Source: Pseudomonas fluorescens
Lineage (GTDB): Bacteria; Pseudomonadota; Gammaproteobacteria; Pseudomonadales; Pseudomonadaceae
Length of the DNA: 64,000 bases
Direction of reading: 5' to 3'
Assembly (NCBI RefSeq): GCF_902497745.1
Contig: NZ_CABVHJ010000019.1
Location: 1-64,000, forward strand
Shown: positions 42,909-52,012 of the stretch, piece by piece
Layout of the letters: each line of letters begins with the position of its first letter
Numbering within the stretch: the first letter of the stretch is position 1
Notes under the pieces: generated by a model
What the model was told of the DNA's origin: nothing
The model's database searches: none
The model's input: the letters and a program-made list of their open reading frames with translations, nothing else
Translations under genes and position numbers: made by a program

Positions 42909-44105
42909 TTAACCCTGGGGCAGTTGCAGGTTGACGGCGCCGGGGTGTTGTTTGACGAGTGAGTACGGCAGGATCGACCAGTCGGGTGAATCGCAGGCTC
43001 GCTCGACGCGGGCGAAATACGCGCCGATGTACAAACCTTTTTCGGTGAAGTGCCAGTTGGAATAGCTCCAGTTATCTTCATTGGTGAAGTCGCAACTGTC
43101 TTCATCTCCGCCTGCCGGTTTCTTCATTTCATCCGGATACAGCGCGGTGAGTTGTTTGATCAGCCACGGCTTGAAGACTTCGCTTTGGTACTTTGAGCGT
43201 GCTGCGTCTTCGGCCTCGGTCAATGGCTGGTCACCACCTCGGTAGCGATCAGCGTGAAGGATTGGCTGACCCTCGCCCACCCAGAGCACGTCTTCGAGCG
43301 ACAACGGATGGCCGGTTTTCACATCGATGTTAAGTGGTGAATCGCCGAAGTCCGGGTGCGCACCGCCGCAGTCGTAGCTGGTGGAGATGTTCAGGCTGAT
43401 GACGCTGGGCGAGATAAATGTCGGGGTGACGTCCTGAAGGAATTCGGCGTAACCGCGACCTCGCAACTGGCAACCGTAGTAACTGATGGCCTCGTCCCAC
43501 AAGCGCCCGAGCAACTGCTGGTTAACCCGTTGCAGATCTTCTTTTGGCATCCCGGATTCGATGCTGAACATGGACATCTTGGTATCAGGCTCTTCCCACC
43601 ATTGCAGGGAGTAGCCCATGAAGTCCTGCTTTTTACCAGGTTTGAGTTTCAATCCCTGAAGCCGTAGATATTCGTAGGGCTCGCTCTTGGGCAACTTGGC
43701 GATGTAGGGCAATGCATTCGCCGGCACTTCGGGAAGTGGCGTATCAGTGACGAGTACGGGCAACTTTTTGCCCTTGGGGTTTTGCCATTCGCCCTTCCAG
43801 CCGCCATCAATCTGTTGCAGTTTCAGCGTGGGTAACGGCTTGCTCGGCTCCATACGATCACTGCCCTCTGTGAGCAGCAATATGTCATTTTGATAGGTGC
43901 CGTTAAGCTCTAGATCGCGGTGAAACTTCTCATAGAAGTAGCGACCGGTGACTTGCCCCGGGTCACTAATATCGACTTCGAAGACGATCGGCATTTTGCC
44001 CAACGTGCCGGTGAACACCATCCGGTTGTCTTCAGCGTGTGCGGTGGATTGCAGCGAGAACAGCACAGCGGCGCAGGTTGCCAGGCGCATCAGTCCCTTG
44101 AGCAT
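42909..44105 (-). CDS. Secreted protein with C-terminal DUF3298/RsiV-like domain, paralogue 1
   Basis: 398 residues. Signal peptide (LMRLATCAAVLFSLQSTAHAED), an N-terminal beta-rich region starting FTGTLGKMPIVFEVDI-, then LRLQGLKLKPGKKQDFMGYSLQWW, and a C-terminal domain with YDCGGAHPDFGDSPLNIDVKTG and FTEKGLYIGA, reminiscent of DUF3298 (RsiV-type) folds. Homologous along its whole length to the gene directly upstream. Periplasmic; function unknown. A lysozyme-related role is only hinted at by RsiV, which binds lysozyme. Confidence 0.65.
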   Translation of the reverse strand: MLKGLMRLATCAAVLFSLQSTAHAEDNRMVFTGTLGKMPIVFEVDISDPGQVTGRYFYEKFHRDLELNGTYQNDILLLTEGSDRMEPSKPLPTLKLQQIDGGWKGEWQNPKGKKLPVLVTDTPLPEVPANALPYIAKLPKSEPYEYLRLQGLKLKPGKKQDFMGYSLQWWEEPDTKMSMFSIESGMPKEDLQRVNQQLLGRLWDEAISYYGCQLRGRGYAEFLQDVTPTFISPSVISLNISTSYDCGGAHPDFGDSPLNIDVKTGHPLSLEDVLWVGEGQPILHADRYRGGDQPLTEAEDAARSKYQSEVFKPWLIKQLTALYPDEMKKPAGGDEDSCDFTNEDNWSYSNWHFTEKGLYIGAYFARVERACDSPDWSILPYSLVKQHPGAVNLQLPQG

Positions 44106-44230
44106 TGATCGTTCCTTGAAAGAGGCGGAGGCCGCGCCGGCATTGGAGGGCCGGCGCGGATAAATTCGCGGCGATTATGGCGGGGTTACGCATGGTAATC
44201 GAGAGTCTGCGCTTGAAAGATAACGCCACC

Positions 44231-45382
44231 TCAAGGCAGTTGCAGTGCAATCCCGCCCGGATGTTGTTTGACGATTGTGTACGGCAGAACGCTCCAGTCC
44301 ACGAATCCGCAGACCGCCGCGACGTGGGCAAATGATGGCTCGAGCTTGATGCCCTGTTCCGTGAAGTACCAACCCGGATAATGCCAGGGATAATCCTCGT
44401 CGTAGCCGCAATCGTTTTCACCCTCGGGGGTGACGGTCATTTCGTTTGGGTAGAGTTTCAGCAACTGTGCGACCAACCAAGGTGCCAGTTCAGTGTTGCG
44501 GTAGTTCGACCACGCTGTCGAAGAGCCGGGTGAGCCCGCGGCGAAATCTTCATATTCCTCGTAGTGCAACGGCTTGCCCTGCCCCACCCACAAAACATCA
44601 TCAAGGGTCAGAAGCTTGCCTGTCTTGGTATCGATGTTGAGCGCGTCGTGGCTTTGATCCGGATAGGCACCGCCACAGTAATAGTCCGATGAAATCCGCA
44701 CACTCATCACTGTGGGCGACATCCACAGTGGCTGGCTCCACTGCGCATAACTTCCAGAACAGCCATAAGACGACAACACTTCGCCCCACAAACGCGCCAT
44801 CAATTGTTGGTTGATACGTCGACGCTCTTCGAGGGAGTAACCGGTCACCACTTCGAACAGAGAAGTGTCTGTCTTCGGCTCGGTCCACCACTGCAGCGTG
44901 TAGCCCATGAAGGTGTCGGTCTTGCCTTTTTTGAGGGTGACGCCCTGCAGTCGCAGATATTCGTAAGGGTACTTGTCGTGAAGAGTGGTGAAAAAGGGCA
45001 AGGCATCGTCGGGTACATCGGGGATGACGGCTGGTTCTAACTCGACCTTCAGGATTTTCCCAGCGGTACTCGTCCACTCGCCATACCAACCATGAGTTGT
45101 CGGCTGCAGACGAAGGGTCGGGCGCGAATCTTCCATCCGCGAACCTTCTTCCAGCATCAGTGTTTCCCCGTCCAGGGCACCGTCGAGTGGCAGATCCTTG
45201 CGATACTTCTTATAGAAGTAACGACCGTCTCCAGTGCGAGTGTTTATTTCGAGGACGATGGCCGCTTTACCCAAGGTGCCGGTGTACACCTGCGCGCCGT
45301 TGTCGGCCCACGTTGCAGTCGAGACAAACAACCCCATCAGAAAAAGAACAGCGAAAAGGCGTAACAATCCTCGGAACATCAC
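44231..45382 (-). CDS. Secreted protein with C-terminal DUF3298/RsiV-like domain, paralogue 2
   Basis: 383 residues, same plan as its neighbour: signal peptide, YTGTLGKAAIVLEINT, LRLQGVTLKKGKTDTFMGYTLQWW, YYCGGAYPDQSHDALNIDTKTGK, WSVLPYTIVKQHPG. The two genes are a tandem duplication with a 125-bp gap, strongly diverged in sequence. Conserved cysteine pairs suggest an oxidised periplasmic location. Confidence 0.65.
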   Translation of the reverse strand: MMFRGLLRLFAVLFLMGLFVSTATWADNGAQVYTGTLGKAAIVLEINTRTGDGRYFYKKYRKDLPLDGALDGETLMLEEGSRMEDSRPTLRLQPTTHGWYGEWTSTAGKILKVELEPAVIPDVPDDALPFFTTLHDKYPYEYLRLQGVTLKKGKTDTFMGYTLQWWTEPKTDTSLFEVVTGYSLEERRRINQQLMARLWGEVLSSYGCSGSYAQWSQPLWMSPTVMSVRISSDYYCGGAYPDQSHDALNIDTKTGKLLTLDDVLWVGQGKPLHYEEYEDFAAGSPGSSTAWSNYRNTELAPWLVAQLLKLYPNEMTVTPEGENDCGYDEDYPWHYPGWYFTEQGIKLEPSFAHVAAVCGFVDWSVLPYTIVKQHPGGIALQLP

Positions 45383-45469
45383 TTCATCCTTGAATAAACG
45401 AGCAACTGCCCGCCAAAAGAAGCTGCGGATTATGTCGAGGTTGCGCGAGGGAATCGAGCGCTGTTGCTT

Positions 45470-46285
45470 TCAACTCAAGCACATGCTGATCATCACCATC
45501 AGCAACAGCCCGATGTACACACGCGCATGCACCCGATCCGGGATCCGCCCAATCCATGGTGCGGCCAATCGAATCCCGATGAGCGAGCCGACCGTCAGCA
45601 CCGCAAACGCCAGCAGATCCACATACCCGATAAACCACGCCCCCAGTTCTGCCTGACTGAACCCGGCCAACGCCATGTACGTCAGCGTCCCGGCCAATGC
45701 CACCGGCACACTTAAAGGATTGGCCATGGACGTCGCTTGCGACATGCTCAATCCACAACGGCGCAACAGCGGCACGGTCATGACGCTGCCTCCTACACCG
45801 AGAAACGTCGCGATGGCGCCAATGCCTACGCCACCTACAGAATTTTCCATAACACCAAGTCGGCGTGGGATGACATCTGCATTTTGAGTGAGGAATCCGC
45901 GTCGTAACAGGCAATCGATAATGGTCACGCCGAGGTAGCCGATGAACGCATAGCGAATCACGTCGCCGCTAACCCACGCCGCCGCTATTGCACCCACGAC
46001 CGCACCCACTCCGATGAACCCTCCCAACGGCCACAGGTAATGGCGGATGAGATTGCCAGCGCGACGATGTTTGTCGGTGGCGATCAGTGCGTTGAAGATC
46101 ATCACGCAGGTCGAGGTGGCGACGGCGATGTGCATCGCCGATTGGCCGATCGGATCGTCGGCGCCGTGGCTGGCGGTGAGCAGGCGATACAGCAGCGGCA
46201 CCACGACGAAGCCGCCGCCGAAGCCGAACAGGACTGCAGTGATGCCGGTCAGGCAGCCGAAGAGGGTCAGCAGTAAATAGAACAT
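45470..46285 (-). CDS. TauE/SafE family sulfite or sulfonate exporter
   Basis: 271 residues with about eight membrane helices and the family's glycine-rich repeats (FGFGGGFVVVPLLYRLL; GAIATFLGVGGSVMTVPLL). Family members export sulfite, sulfoacetate and related anions; the substrate here is unknown. Divergent from an AraC-type regulator (112 bp apart), which may control it. Confidence 0.88.
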   Translation of the reverse strand: MFYLLLTLFGCLTGITAVLFGFGGGFVVVPLLYRLLTASHGADDPIGQSAMHIAVATSTCVMIFNALIATDKHRRAGNLIRHYLWPLGGFIGVGAVVGAIAAAWVSGDVIRYAFIGYLGVTIIDCLLRRGFLTQNADVIPRRLGVMENSVGGVGIGAIATFLGVGGSVMTVPLLRRCGLSMSQATSMANPLSVPVALAGTLTYMALAGFSQAELGAWFIGYVDLLAFAVLTVGSLIGIRLAAPWIGRIPDRVHARVYIGLLLMVMISMCLS

Positions 46286-46397
46286 GTCGAGGCGTCCGTA
46301 ATGGGAGAGCGGTCGACGATAGAGCGGTGGCGCTTGGCCTGCTTCAGCAAGTCAGCCAATAATGTTTGCGTTTACGCCAACCACTGGGAAACGCCTG

Positions 46398-47165
46398 ATG
46401 CGCAATGTTTCGATCAATCTGCTGGATGACACGCCGCGCGCGGTGGTGGCGATCGGTACGGATTATTCCCACGGTCAGTTGTTGCCATTTCATACACATC
46501 GACGGGCGCAATTGTTGTACGGCGCGACCGGTGTGATGCAAGTCAGCACCCATGACGGCAACTGGGTGGTACCGCCGCAGCGGGCGGTGTGGATTCCGTC
46601 GGGGGTGGCGCATGAGGTGTTGATGCTTGGGGTCAGCACTCGCAGCTTGTACATCGACCCCGCTGCAGTGGATTTGGGGGAGCGCTGTCAGGTGATCAGT
46701 GTGTCGCCGTTGATGCGGCATTTGCTGATGGAGGCGGTGGAGTTACCGCTGACCTATGACTTGGGCGGACGCGATGGCGTGTTGATTGACCTGTTGTTGC
46801 ATGAGCTGACGCGCAGTGCGCCGCTGCCGTTGCACATTCCGCTACCGACTGACGGAAAGCTCCTGTCTCTGTGTCAGAACTTTCTGCATCAGCCGTACGC
46901 CCATCAATCTCCACAGCATTGGGCCGAGCAGTTACACATAAGCTTGCGCACCTTCAACAGGATGTTTCGGCAACAGACCGGATTGAGCTTCAGGCAATGG
47001 CGGCAGCAGGCGTGTGTAGTTCTGGCGCTGGCGCGACTGGCCTCCGGTGAAGCGGTGACGCGTATCGCGCTGGACTTCGGTTACGAGAGCCCGGCGGCGT
47101 TCTCGACGATGTTCCGGCGGATCCTCGGGCAGGCACCGTCCGTCTGGTTGGAGGCGGCGAATTAG
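46398..47165 (+). CDS. AraC-family regulator with N-terminal cupin
   Basis: 255 residues from the ATG at 46398 (an ATG at 46362 is also possible). Cupin sensor domain at ~25-85 (HTHRRAQLLYGATGVMQV, WIPSGVAHEV) and two AraC-type helix-turn-helix units at the C-terminus (SLRTFNRMFRQQTGLSFRQW, ALDFGYESPAAFSTMFRRIL). Divergent from the TauE/SafE gene, the likely target. Confidence 0.88.
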   Translation: MRNVSINLLDDTPRAVVAIGTDYSHGQLLPFHTHRRAQLLYGATGVMQVSTHDGNWVVPPQRAVWIPSGVAHEVLMLGVSTRSLYIDPAAVDLGERCQVISVSPLMRHLLMEAVELPLTYDLGGRDGVLIDLLLHELTRSAPLPLHIPLPTDGKLLSLCQNFLHQPYAHQSPQHWAEQLHISLRTFNRMFRQQTGLSFRQWRQQACVVLALARLASGEAVTRIALDFGYESPAAFSTMFRRILGQAPSVWLEAAN

Positions 47166-47258
47166 CGCAAATCAAAAAATGCGTTTGATCCCGGCCGAAA
47201 ACAACTGTACAAAAACACAGTACATTTTCAATCAGCACTCTTGAGCCCGGAGCACACC

Positions 47259-47576
47259 ATGGCCTCTCTTGCGATGAACCACATCCTCGAACGCATTGCC
47301 CTTTTCCAGTTCACCCCGACGCACTGCGTCCAGGCCCGAGCGATGCTGGGCTGGAGCGTGGAACAGCTATCGCGGGAGGCTGAGGTTTCGGTTGAAGACA
47401 TTCAACGGTTTGAAGCGCAGCAGGATGTAGCGGATGCGGCGCGACTGGCGTTGGCGTATAGGTTCGAGGCGCGGGGGCTGGTGTTCTTTCCCGGGTTTGC
47501 GCCGGGGCGTAGTGCGAGTGTTCAGGGCGTGTCGTCGGAAGCGATGGGGCGTGGGGATTTTGCGATGGCTGAGTAA
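47259..47576 (+). CDS. Small XRE-type HTH protein
   Basis: 105 residues, ATG at 47259 with GGAG upstream. Residues ~22-60 look like a short Cro/C1-type HTH (QARAMLGWSVEQLSREAEVS, VEDIQRFEAQQ). The rest is short and A/G-rich. Single gene; target unknown. Convergent with the MBL-fold gene. Confidence 0.7.
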   Translation: MASLAMNHILERIALFQFTPTHCVQARAMLGWSVEQLSREAEVSVEDIQRFEAQQDVADAARLALAYRFEARGLVFFPGFAPGRSASVQGVSSEAMGRGDFAMAE

Positions 47577-47612
47577 GACAATCGCCCCCGAAGGGGCGAA
47601 CTGGGCGAGCTA

Positions 47613-48668
47613 TCAGACGCTCTGCACCACCGCCTCACTCTCCCCTTCAACCGCCAACCACCACGCCTCACCGCGTTGCGGCTGAGTGATGTTAAACGCC
47701 TCACCCATCTGTGGCGTGGTAATGGAAATACTGCGTTCCCACGCCAGTGCCAGAATGCGGTCAAACGGTTCGTGCCAGGCGTGCATCGCGAGGTCGAAGG
47801 TGCCGTTGTGGATCGGGAAGAGCCAGCGGCCCTTGAGGTCGATGTGCGCTTGCAGGGTTTCTTCGGGCTGCATGTGCACGTGCGGCCATTCGACGTTGTA
47901 GGCGCCGGTTTCCATCAGGGTCAGGTCGAATGGGCCGTACTGTTCGCCGATGCGTTTAAAGCCATCGAAGTAGCCGCTGTCGCCGCTGAAGAAGATCCGT
48001 GTATCGCCGTCGATCATCACCCACGATGCCCACAGGGTGCTGTTGCCGTCGAACAGACCACGGCCGGAAAAGTGCTGTGACGGTGTGGCGACGAAGCGGA
48101 TGCCGGCAATCTCTGCGCCCTGCCACCAGTCGTATTGGCGGACTTTGCTGGCTTCGATGCCCCATTTGATCAGGGTATCGCCGACGCCCAGCGGGGTCAG
48201 GAACAGGTTGGTCTTGGCAGCCAGTCTGAGCACGGCATGGTAATCGAGGTGGTCGTAATGGTTGTGCGACAGGATTACCGCTTCGATCGGTGGCAAATGG
48301 TCGATGCTGATCGGTGGCTGGTGGAAACGTTTCGGGCCGGCCCACTGCACCGGCGATGCGCGCTCGGCGAAGACCGGGTCGGTGATGAAAAATTTGTCGC
48401 GCAGCTTCAGCAGCAAGGTCGAGTGACCGAGGCGATAGACGCTGTGGTTGGGCGCTGCCAACAGCTCTTCCCGAGTCAATGCTTGCACCGGGATCGGCGC
48501 TGCGGGCCGAGTGTTGCGCGGTTTGTGGAAAATCATGTTCCACATGATCCGCAGCATTTTGCGCACACCTTCGCGCTGTACGGGCGCATGGTTGCGAAAC
48601 AGCCCCTGATTCTGCCGCGAGGCTTCAGGCGTGGATGTGTTATCCGGGATCGAAACTGGATTGGCCAT
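47613..48668 (-). CDS. MBL-fold metal-dependent hydrolase (NAPE-PLD/RomA-like)
   Basis: 351 residues. Metallo-beta-lactamase fold of the phospholipase D-like/RomA group: the metal motif LSHNHYDHLD (HxHxDH), FVATPSQHFSGRG, ADG-like SGDSGYFDGF, and a final HNGTFDL histidine. The N-terminus is a short polar leader. Such proteins are often encoded next to TetR repressors, as here; substrate unknown. Confidence 0.85.
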   Translation of the reverse strand: MANPVSIPDNTSTPEASRQNQGLFRNHAPVQREGVRKMLRIMWNMIFHKPRNTRPAAPIPVQALTREELLAAPNHSVYRLGHSTLLLKLRDKFFITDPVFAERASPVQWAGPKRFHQPPISIDHLPPIEAVILSHNHYDHLDYHAVLRLAAKTNLFLTPLGVGDTLIKWGIEASKVRQYDWWQGAEIAGIRFVATPSQHFSGRGLFDGNSTLWASWVMIDGDTRIFFSGDSGYFDGFKRIGEQYGPFDLTLMETGAYNVEWPHVHMQPEETLQAHIDLKGRWLFPIHNGTFDLAMHAWHEPFDRILALAWERSISITTPQMGEAFNITQPQRGEAWWLAVEGESEAVVQSV

Positions 48669-48790
48669 GACTGAATGACTCCAGAAAAACCGCGCAATTC
48701 ACGGTTTTTCCACGGTGGGACGATAAATGGCCAAAGCTGCACGCAAAGGCCGAACTTCTGTTTTTTAAGTTGCGAGGATTAACGCAACAT

Positions 48791-48806
48791 TACACTGCTC
48801 GGTGTA
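48791..48806. promoter_or_regulatory. Putative TetR operator
   Basis: TACAC-TGCTCG-GTGTA, a perfect 5-bp palindrome (with partial symmetry inside) between the MBL gene and the TetR gene. GTGTAATTT at 48850 may be a second half-site. Confidence 0.5.
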
Positions 48807-48883
48807 GTTTCTAGGTTGCATCAAAGCGGATGACAAGTAAACTGCCAAGTGTAATTTCATCTTTTCCCTGCCGAAGCGTACTC

Positions 48884-49492
48884 ATGACAGCTCCACAGCG
48901 CCTCACCGACCGTAAACGCGAAGCCATTATTCAGGCGGCGATTGCCGAATTCCGTGCCCACGGTTTCGAGATCACCAGCATGGACAAAATCGCGGCTACT
49001 GCCGGTGTGTCGAAGCGCACGGTGTACAACCATTTCCCCAGCAAAGAGGAGTTGTTCGCCGAAATTCTCAACCAGTTGTGGGCACGAATCAGCGCCGAGC
49101 AAGCAGTGACCTACAGCCGCGATCAGCCGTTGCGCGAGCAATTACGGCAGATGCTGCAGGCCAAGGTGCAGTTGATGGCTGACGAAAATTTTCTGACCCT
49201 GGCCCGGGTGGCGATTGCCGCCACCATTCATTCGCCGGAGCGCGCGCAGAATATGGTGGAGCGAATGGGCGAGCGTGAGGAAGGCCTGACCGTGTGGATT
49301 CGCGCCGCGCAGGCGGACGGTAGGCTGAAAGCGGTCGATCCGGAGTTCGCCGCGCATCAGGTCCAAGGGTTGCTCAAAACCTTTGGTTTCTGGCCACAGA
49401 TGTCGATGGGCCGAGCCGCCCTCGATGTCGAGATGCAGAACACCGTAGCCGAATCGGCACTGGAAATGTTTCTCGCCTGCTATCAACTCTAA
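48884..49492 (+). CDS. TetR/AcrR-family repressor
   Basis: 202 residues from ATG at 48884. HTH at ~12-58 (IIQAAIAEFRAHGFEITSMD, AATAGVSKRTVYNHFPSKEE) and a C-terminal TetR_C ligand domain. Divergent from the MBL-fold hydrolase with an operator-like palindrome between, so it probably represses that gene and itself. Confidence 0.9.
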   Translation: MTAPQRLTDRKREAIIQAAIAEFRAHGFEITSMDKIAATAGVSKRTVYNHFPSKEELFAEILNQLWARISAEQAVTYSRDQPLREQLRQMLQAKVQLMADENFLTLARVAIAATIHSPERAQNMVERMGEREEGLTVWIRAAQADGRLKAVDPEFAAHQVQGLLKTFGFWPQMSMGRAALDVEMQNTVAESALEMFLACYQL

Positions 49493-49599
49493 TCCGCCCT
49501 TCTCCTGTAACCCGCTCTGCGTGACCCTGCCAGTTGCCGCTGCATGAGGCCTGGAGGGTTGATGGCGCGATGGGTCAACCATTGAATTCATGCTGTCAT

Positions 49600-49830
49600 C
49601 CGCAGGTGCCAGAGTTGCGAGTGGGCCTTAGTATCGGTTTGGCTCGCCATCAATTCTTGTACAAGGATGCCCTCGATTGGCTGGACGATGCCGATAAAGC
49701 GCTCTACACCGCTAAACACAAGGGCCTCAACACCATCAGCGTTACCCTGAGCAGGACTGCGACGGACAACGCCAACCCCCAAAAAGTTATACAAAATTAC
49801 AAACAATTACTTTCTTGTATAAGTTTATGA
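49600..49830 (+). pseudogene. Relic of a GGDEF (diguanylate cyclase) domain
   Basis: The translated segment VGLSIGLARHQFLYKDALDW followed by LDDADKALYTAKHKGLNTI matches the last ~50 residues of GGDEF domains (the SIG-A and L--AD-ALY-AK--G-N blocks). The GGDEF signature itself and any upstream sensor domain are absent; the preceding frame is unrelated. A decayed fragment, not a working enzyme. Confidence 0.75.
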
Positions 49831-49842
49831 ATTTTTGTATAA
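49787..49842. promoter_or_regulatory. A/T-rich repeats TTATACAA / TTGTATAA
   Basis: TTATACAA at 49787 and TTGTATAA at 49815 and 49835 (two direct copies 20 bp apart, one inverted) in an unusually A/T-rich stretch upstream of the BdlA-like gene. They could be operators or overlapping -10 elements. Confidence 0.4.
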
Positions 49843-49972
49843 GTAGCCATCTGCCAGCTAAGGAATACTGGCACTGAGCAGTCATTGCCGAATGCCGCCC
49901 GCGCATTCGGTCTGCCGGCGCGGAAATAGGGACTGAATCCTCGATCCTCCCCAATTCCAGAGTAGTGCGAAC

Positions 49973-51292
49973 ATGTTCTTCAATCGCCACAAATCCGTCA
50001 TCGATGACCTTCAGCGCATCCTCACTGAACAAGCCGGCCTGCTTGATGCGATCAATCGCTCGATGGCGGTGATCGAGTTCGACCTCGATGGCGTGGTGCT
50101 GCGCGCCAATGACAACTTTCTCAAGACCATGGATTACACCGCCGAACAAGCGATCGGCCAACCGCATCGGCGTTTTTGCACACCGGAATTCGGCCGCAGT
50201 GCTCAATACACGGATTTGTGGTCACGCCTGAAAAACGGCCAGTTCCAGTCCGGTACGTTTGAACGGGTCGACAGCAAGGGCCAGCCGATCTGGCTCGAAG
50301 CCAGTTACAACCCGATCAAAGATGCGTCGGGACGCGTTGTGAAAGTGGTCAAGTACGCCATGGACGTGACCGCCAAGGTGCAGCAGGAAAGTGAGGCCAA
50401 TGCCAAGTTGCAAGCGATTGACCGAGCAATGGCGGTCATCGAGTTCAATCTCGACGGCAGTATTCTCACAGCCAATCAGAATTTTCTGACGCGCATGGGT
50501 TACACCCTCGCCGAGCTGAAAGGTAAACATCACCGTTTGTTCTGCACACCGGCACTGGTCAACAGCAGCGCCTATGAGGATTTCTGGCGGCGTTTGAATC
50601 AGGGCGAGCTTTTCCAGGGTCAGTTCGAACGCGTGGATAAACGCGGGCAAACGGTGTGGCTCGAAGCCAACTACAACCCGGTCTACGACGCTGCCGGACG
50701 CTTGTGCAAAGTAGTGAAATTCGCCTCAGACGTGACTTCCCGCGTCGAGCAACACGAGCAGGACGCGCGCAGTGCCAGCGCGGCGTATCACATCTCGGTA
50801 GCGACGCGAAAAGTCGCCGAGCAAGGTACGCAGGTGATCCAGCAAGCCGCCAGCGAAATGCGCGAGATCGCCGAAGACATTGCCGAATCCTCAACGCTGA
50901 TTGCACAACTGGGTGAACGCTCCGAGCAGATCACCGCCATCGTCAACACCATACGCGCGATTGCCGACCAGACCAATCTGCTGGCGCTCAACGCCGCGAT
51001 TGAAGCCGCGCGCGCCGGTGAACAGGGGCGCGGGTTTGCCGTGGTCGCTGACGAAGTGCGGCAATTGGCGGCTCGAACCAGTGGTTCGACGGCAGAGATC
51101 TCCAACATGATCGGTTTGATCCAGAACGAGACCCGGCAGGCCATCAAGAGCATGGAAGGCACCCGGGGTCGCGCGGCTGAAGGGGTCGAGTTGGCGAATC
51201 AGGCGGGCACGGTGATTCTGCAGATTCGTGATGGCGCCAGTGAGGCGGTGGATGCGGTGAGTATGTTTGCCAATGAGCGGGTGCCGGGGTAA
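49973..51292 (+). CDS. BdlA-like soluble chemotaxis transducer (PAS-PAS-MCP)
   Basis: 439 residues, no membrane helix. Two closely related PAS domains (~25-135: AVIEFDLDGVVLRANDNFLKTM ending KVVKYAMDV; ~148-258: AVIEFNLDGSILTANQNF ending KVVKFASDV) are followed by a short methyl-accepting signalling domain (~280-430) with the tip IRAIADQTNLLALNAAIEAA. Length and layout match P. aeruginosa BdlA, which couples c-di-GMP and redox signals to biofilm dispersion. The two PAS domains are more like each other than expected for old domains, suggesting internal duplication. Next to a GGDEF relic. The start has only a weak ribosome-binding site. Confidence 0.85.
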   Translation: MFFNRHKSVIDDLQRILTEQAGLLDAINRSMAVIEFDLDGVVLRANDNFLKTMDYTAEQAIGQPHRRFCTPEFGRSAQYTDLWSRLKNGQFQSGTFERVDSKGQPIWLEASYNPIKDASGRVVKVVKYAMDVTAKVQQESEANAKLQAIDRAMAVIEFNLDGSILTANQNFLTRMGYTLAELKGKHHRLFCTPALVNSSAYEDFWRRLNQGELFQGQFERVDKRGQTVWLEANYNPVYDAAGRLCKVVKFASDVTSRVEQHEQDARSASAAYHISVATRKVAEQGTQVIQQAASEMREIAEDIAESSTLIAQLGERSEQITAIVNTIRAIADQTNLLALNAAIEAARAGEQGRGFAVVADEVRQLAARTSGSTAEISNMIGLIQNETRQAIKSMEGTRGRAAEGVELANQAGTVILQIRDGASEAVDAVSMFANERVPG

Positions 51293-51323
51293 TCGATGCA
51301 GGGTCAGTAGACCGAGGCGCGAC

Positions 51324-51416
51324 CTTCGCGAGCAGGCTCGCTCCCACAGAGATTGAGTCGACCACCATTTTTGTGTGCCGACTGCTGATCCTGTGGGAGC
51401 GAGCTTGCTCGCGAAG
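51324..51416. repeat. REPIN, GTGGGAGCGAGC family
   Basis: CTTCGCGAGCAGGCTCGCTC and mirror GGGAGCGAGCTTGCTCGCGAAG, ~45 bp apart, between bdlA-like and DUF1003 genes. Confidence 0.9.
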
Positions 51417-51478
51417 GGTCCGGTCGCCACAACGCAGGGCTATAGTGACTAAACGCCCCACGCCCTGCCGAGTGCATC

Positions 51479-52012
51479 ATGACCACTGAAAAACCCGCAA
51501 CACCTGAAGCAGTCCCCGTCGATCACCTGCGCTTCCACCGCCGCCATGCCCACCTCAACACCACCTTCGGCAACGACACGTTCGCCCTGCGCGCCGAGGC
51601 GTTTGCGCGGTTCTTCGGTACGCCGATGTTCCTCGGTGCGCAAACCCTGATTGTGCTGTTGTGGGTCTGCCTCAATGTGTTTGGCGTGACCACCTTCGAC
51701 GTTTACCCGTTCATCCTGTTGAACCTCGCCTTCAGCCTGCAATCGGCCTACGCCGCGCCGCTGATTTTGCTCGCGCAAACACGCCAGGCCGCGCGCGACA
51801 AGGCACAAGCTGATGCCGACGCGCAACATCGTGAAGCGCTGGCACAGGCCAATACCGAGCGTCAGGCCCAAGCGGCGAAGAACACTGCGCAGTTGCTTGA
51901 GCTGCTGGAGCAGAACACCCGCCTCACCGAGATGACCAAAAAGCTCACCGAACGCATCGCCAGCCTGACCAGCGAGCTGCACGATCACATGCGCCAGAAC
52001 CCGCAGCGCTGA
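51479..52012 (+). CDS. DUF1003 membrane protein
   Basis: 177 residues. N-terminal cytosolic part, two membrane helices (~55-70 and ~78-98: FLGAQTLIVLLWVCLNVFG, FILLNLAFSLQSAYAAPLIL), then a coiled coil (~105-170) rich in Q/A/E. This is the DUF1003 plan; function unknown. Convergent with the LysR gene, whose stop is the next base. Confidence 0.85.
   Translation: MTTEKPATPEAVPVDHLRFHRRHAHLNTTFGNDTFALRAEAFARFFGTPMFLGAQTLIVLLWVCLNVFGVTTFDVYPFILLNLAFSLQSAYAAPLILLAQTRQAARDKAQADADAQHREALAQANTERQAQAAKNTAQLLELLEQNTRLTEMTKKLTERIASLTSELHDHMRQNPQR

Noticed and set aside
48830..48883. N-terminal extension of the TetR frame starting at 48830
   Set aside because: The TetR family start fits ATG 48884; the extension would cover the promoter and the second operator half-site.
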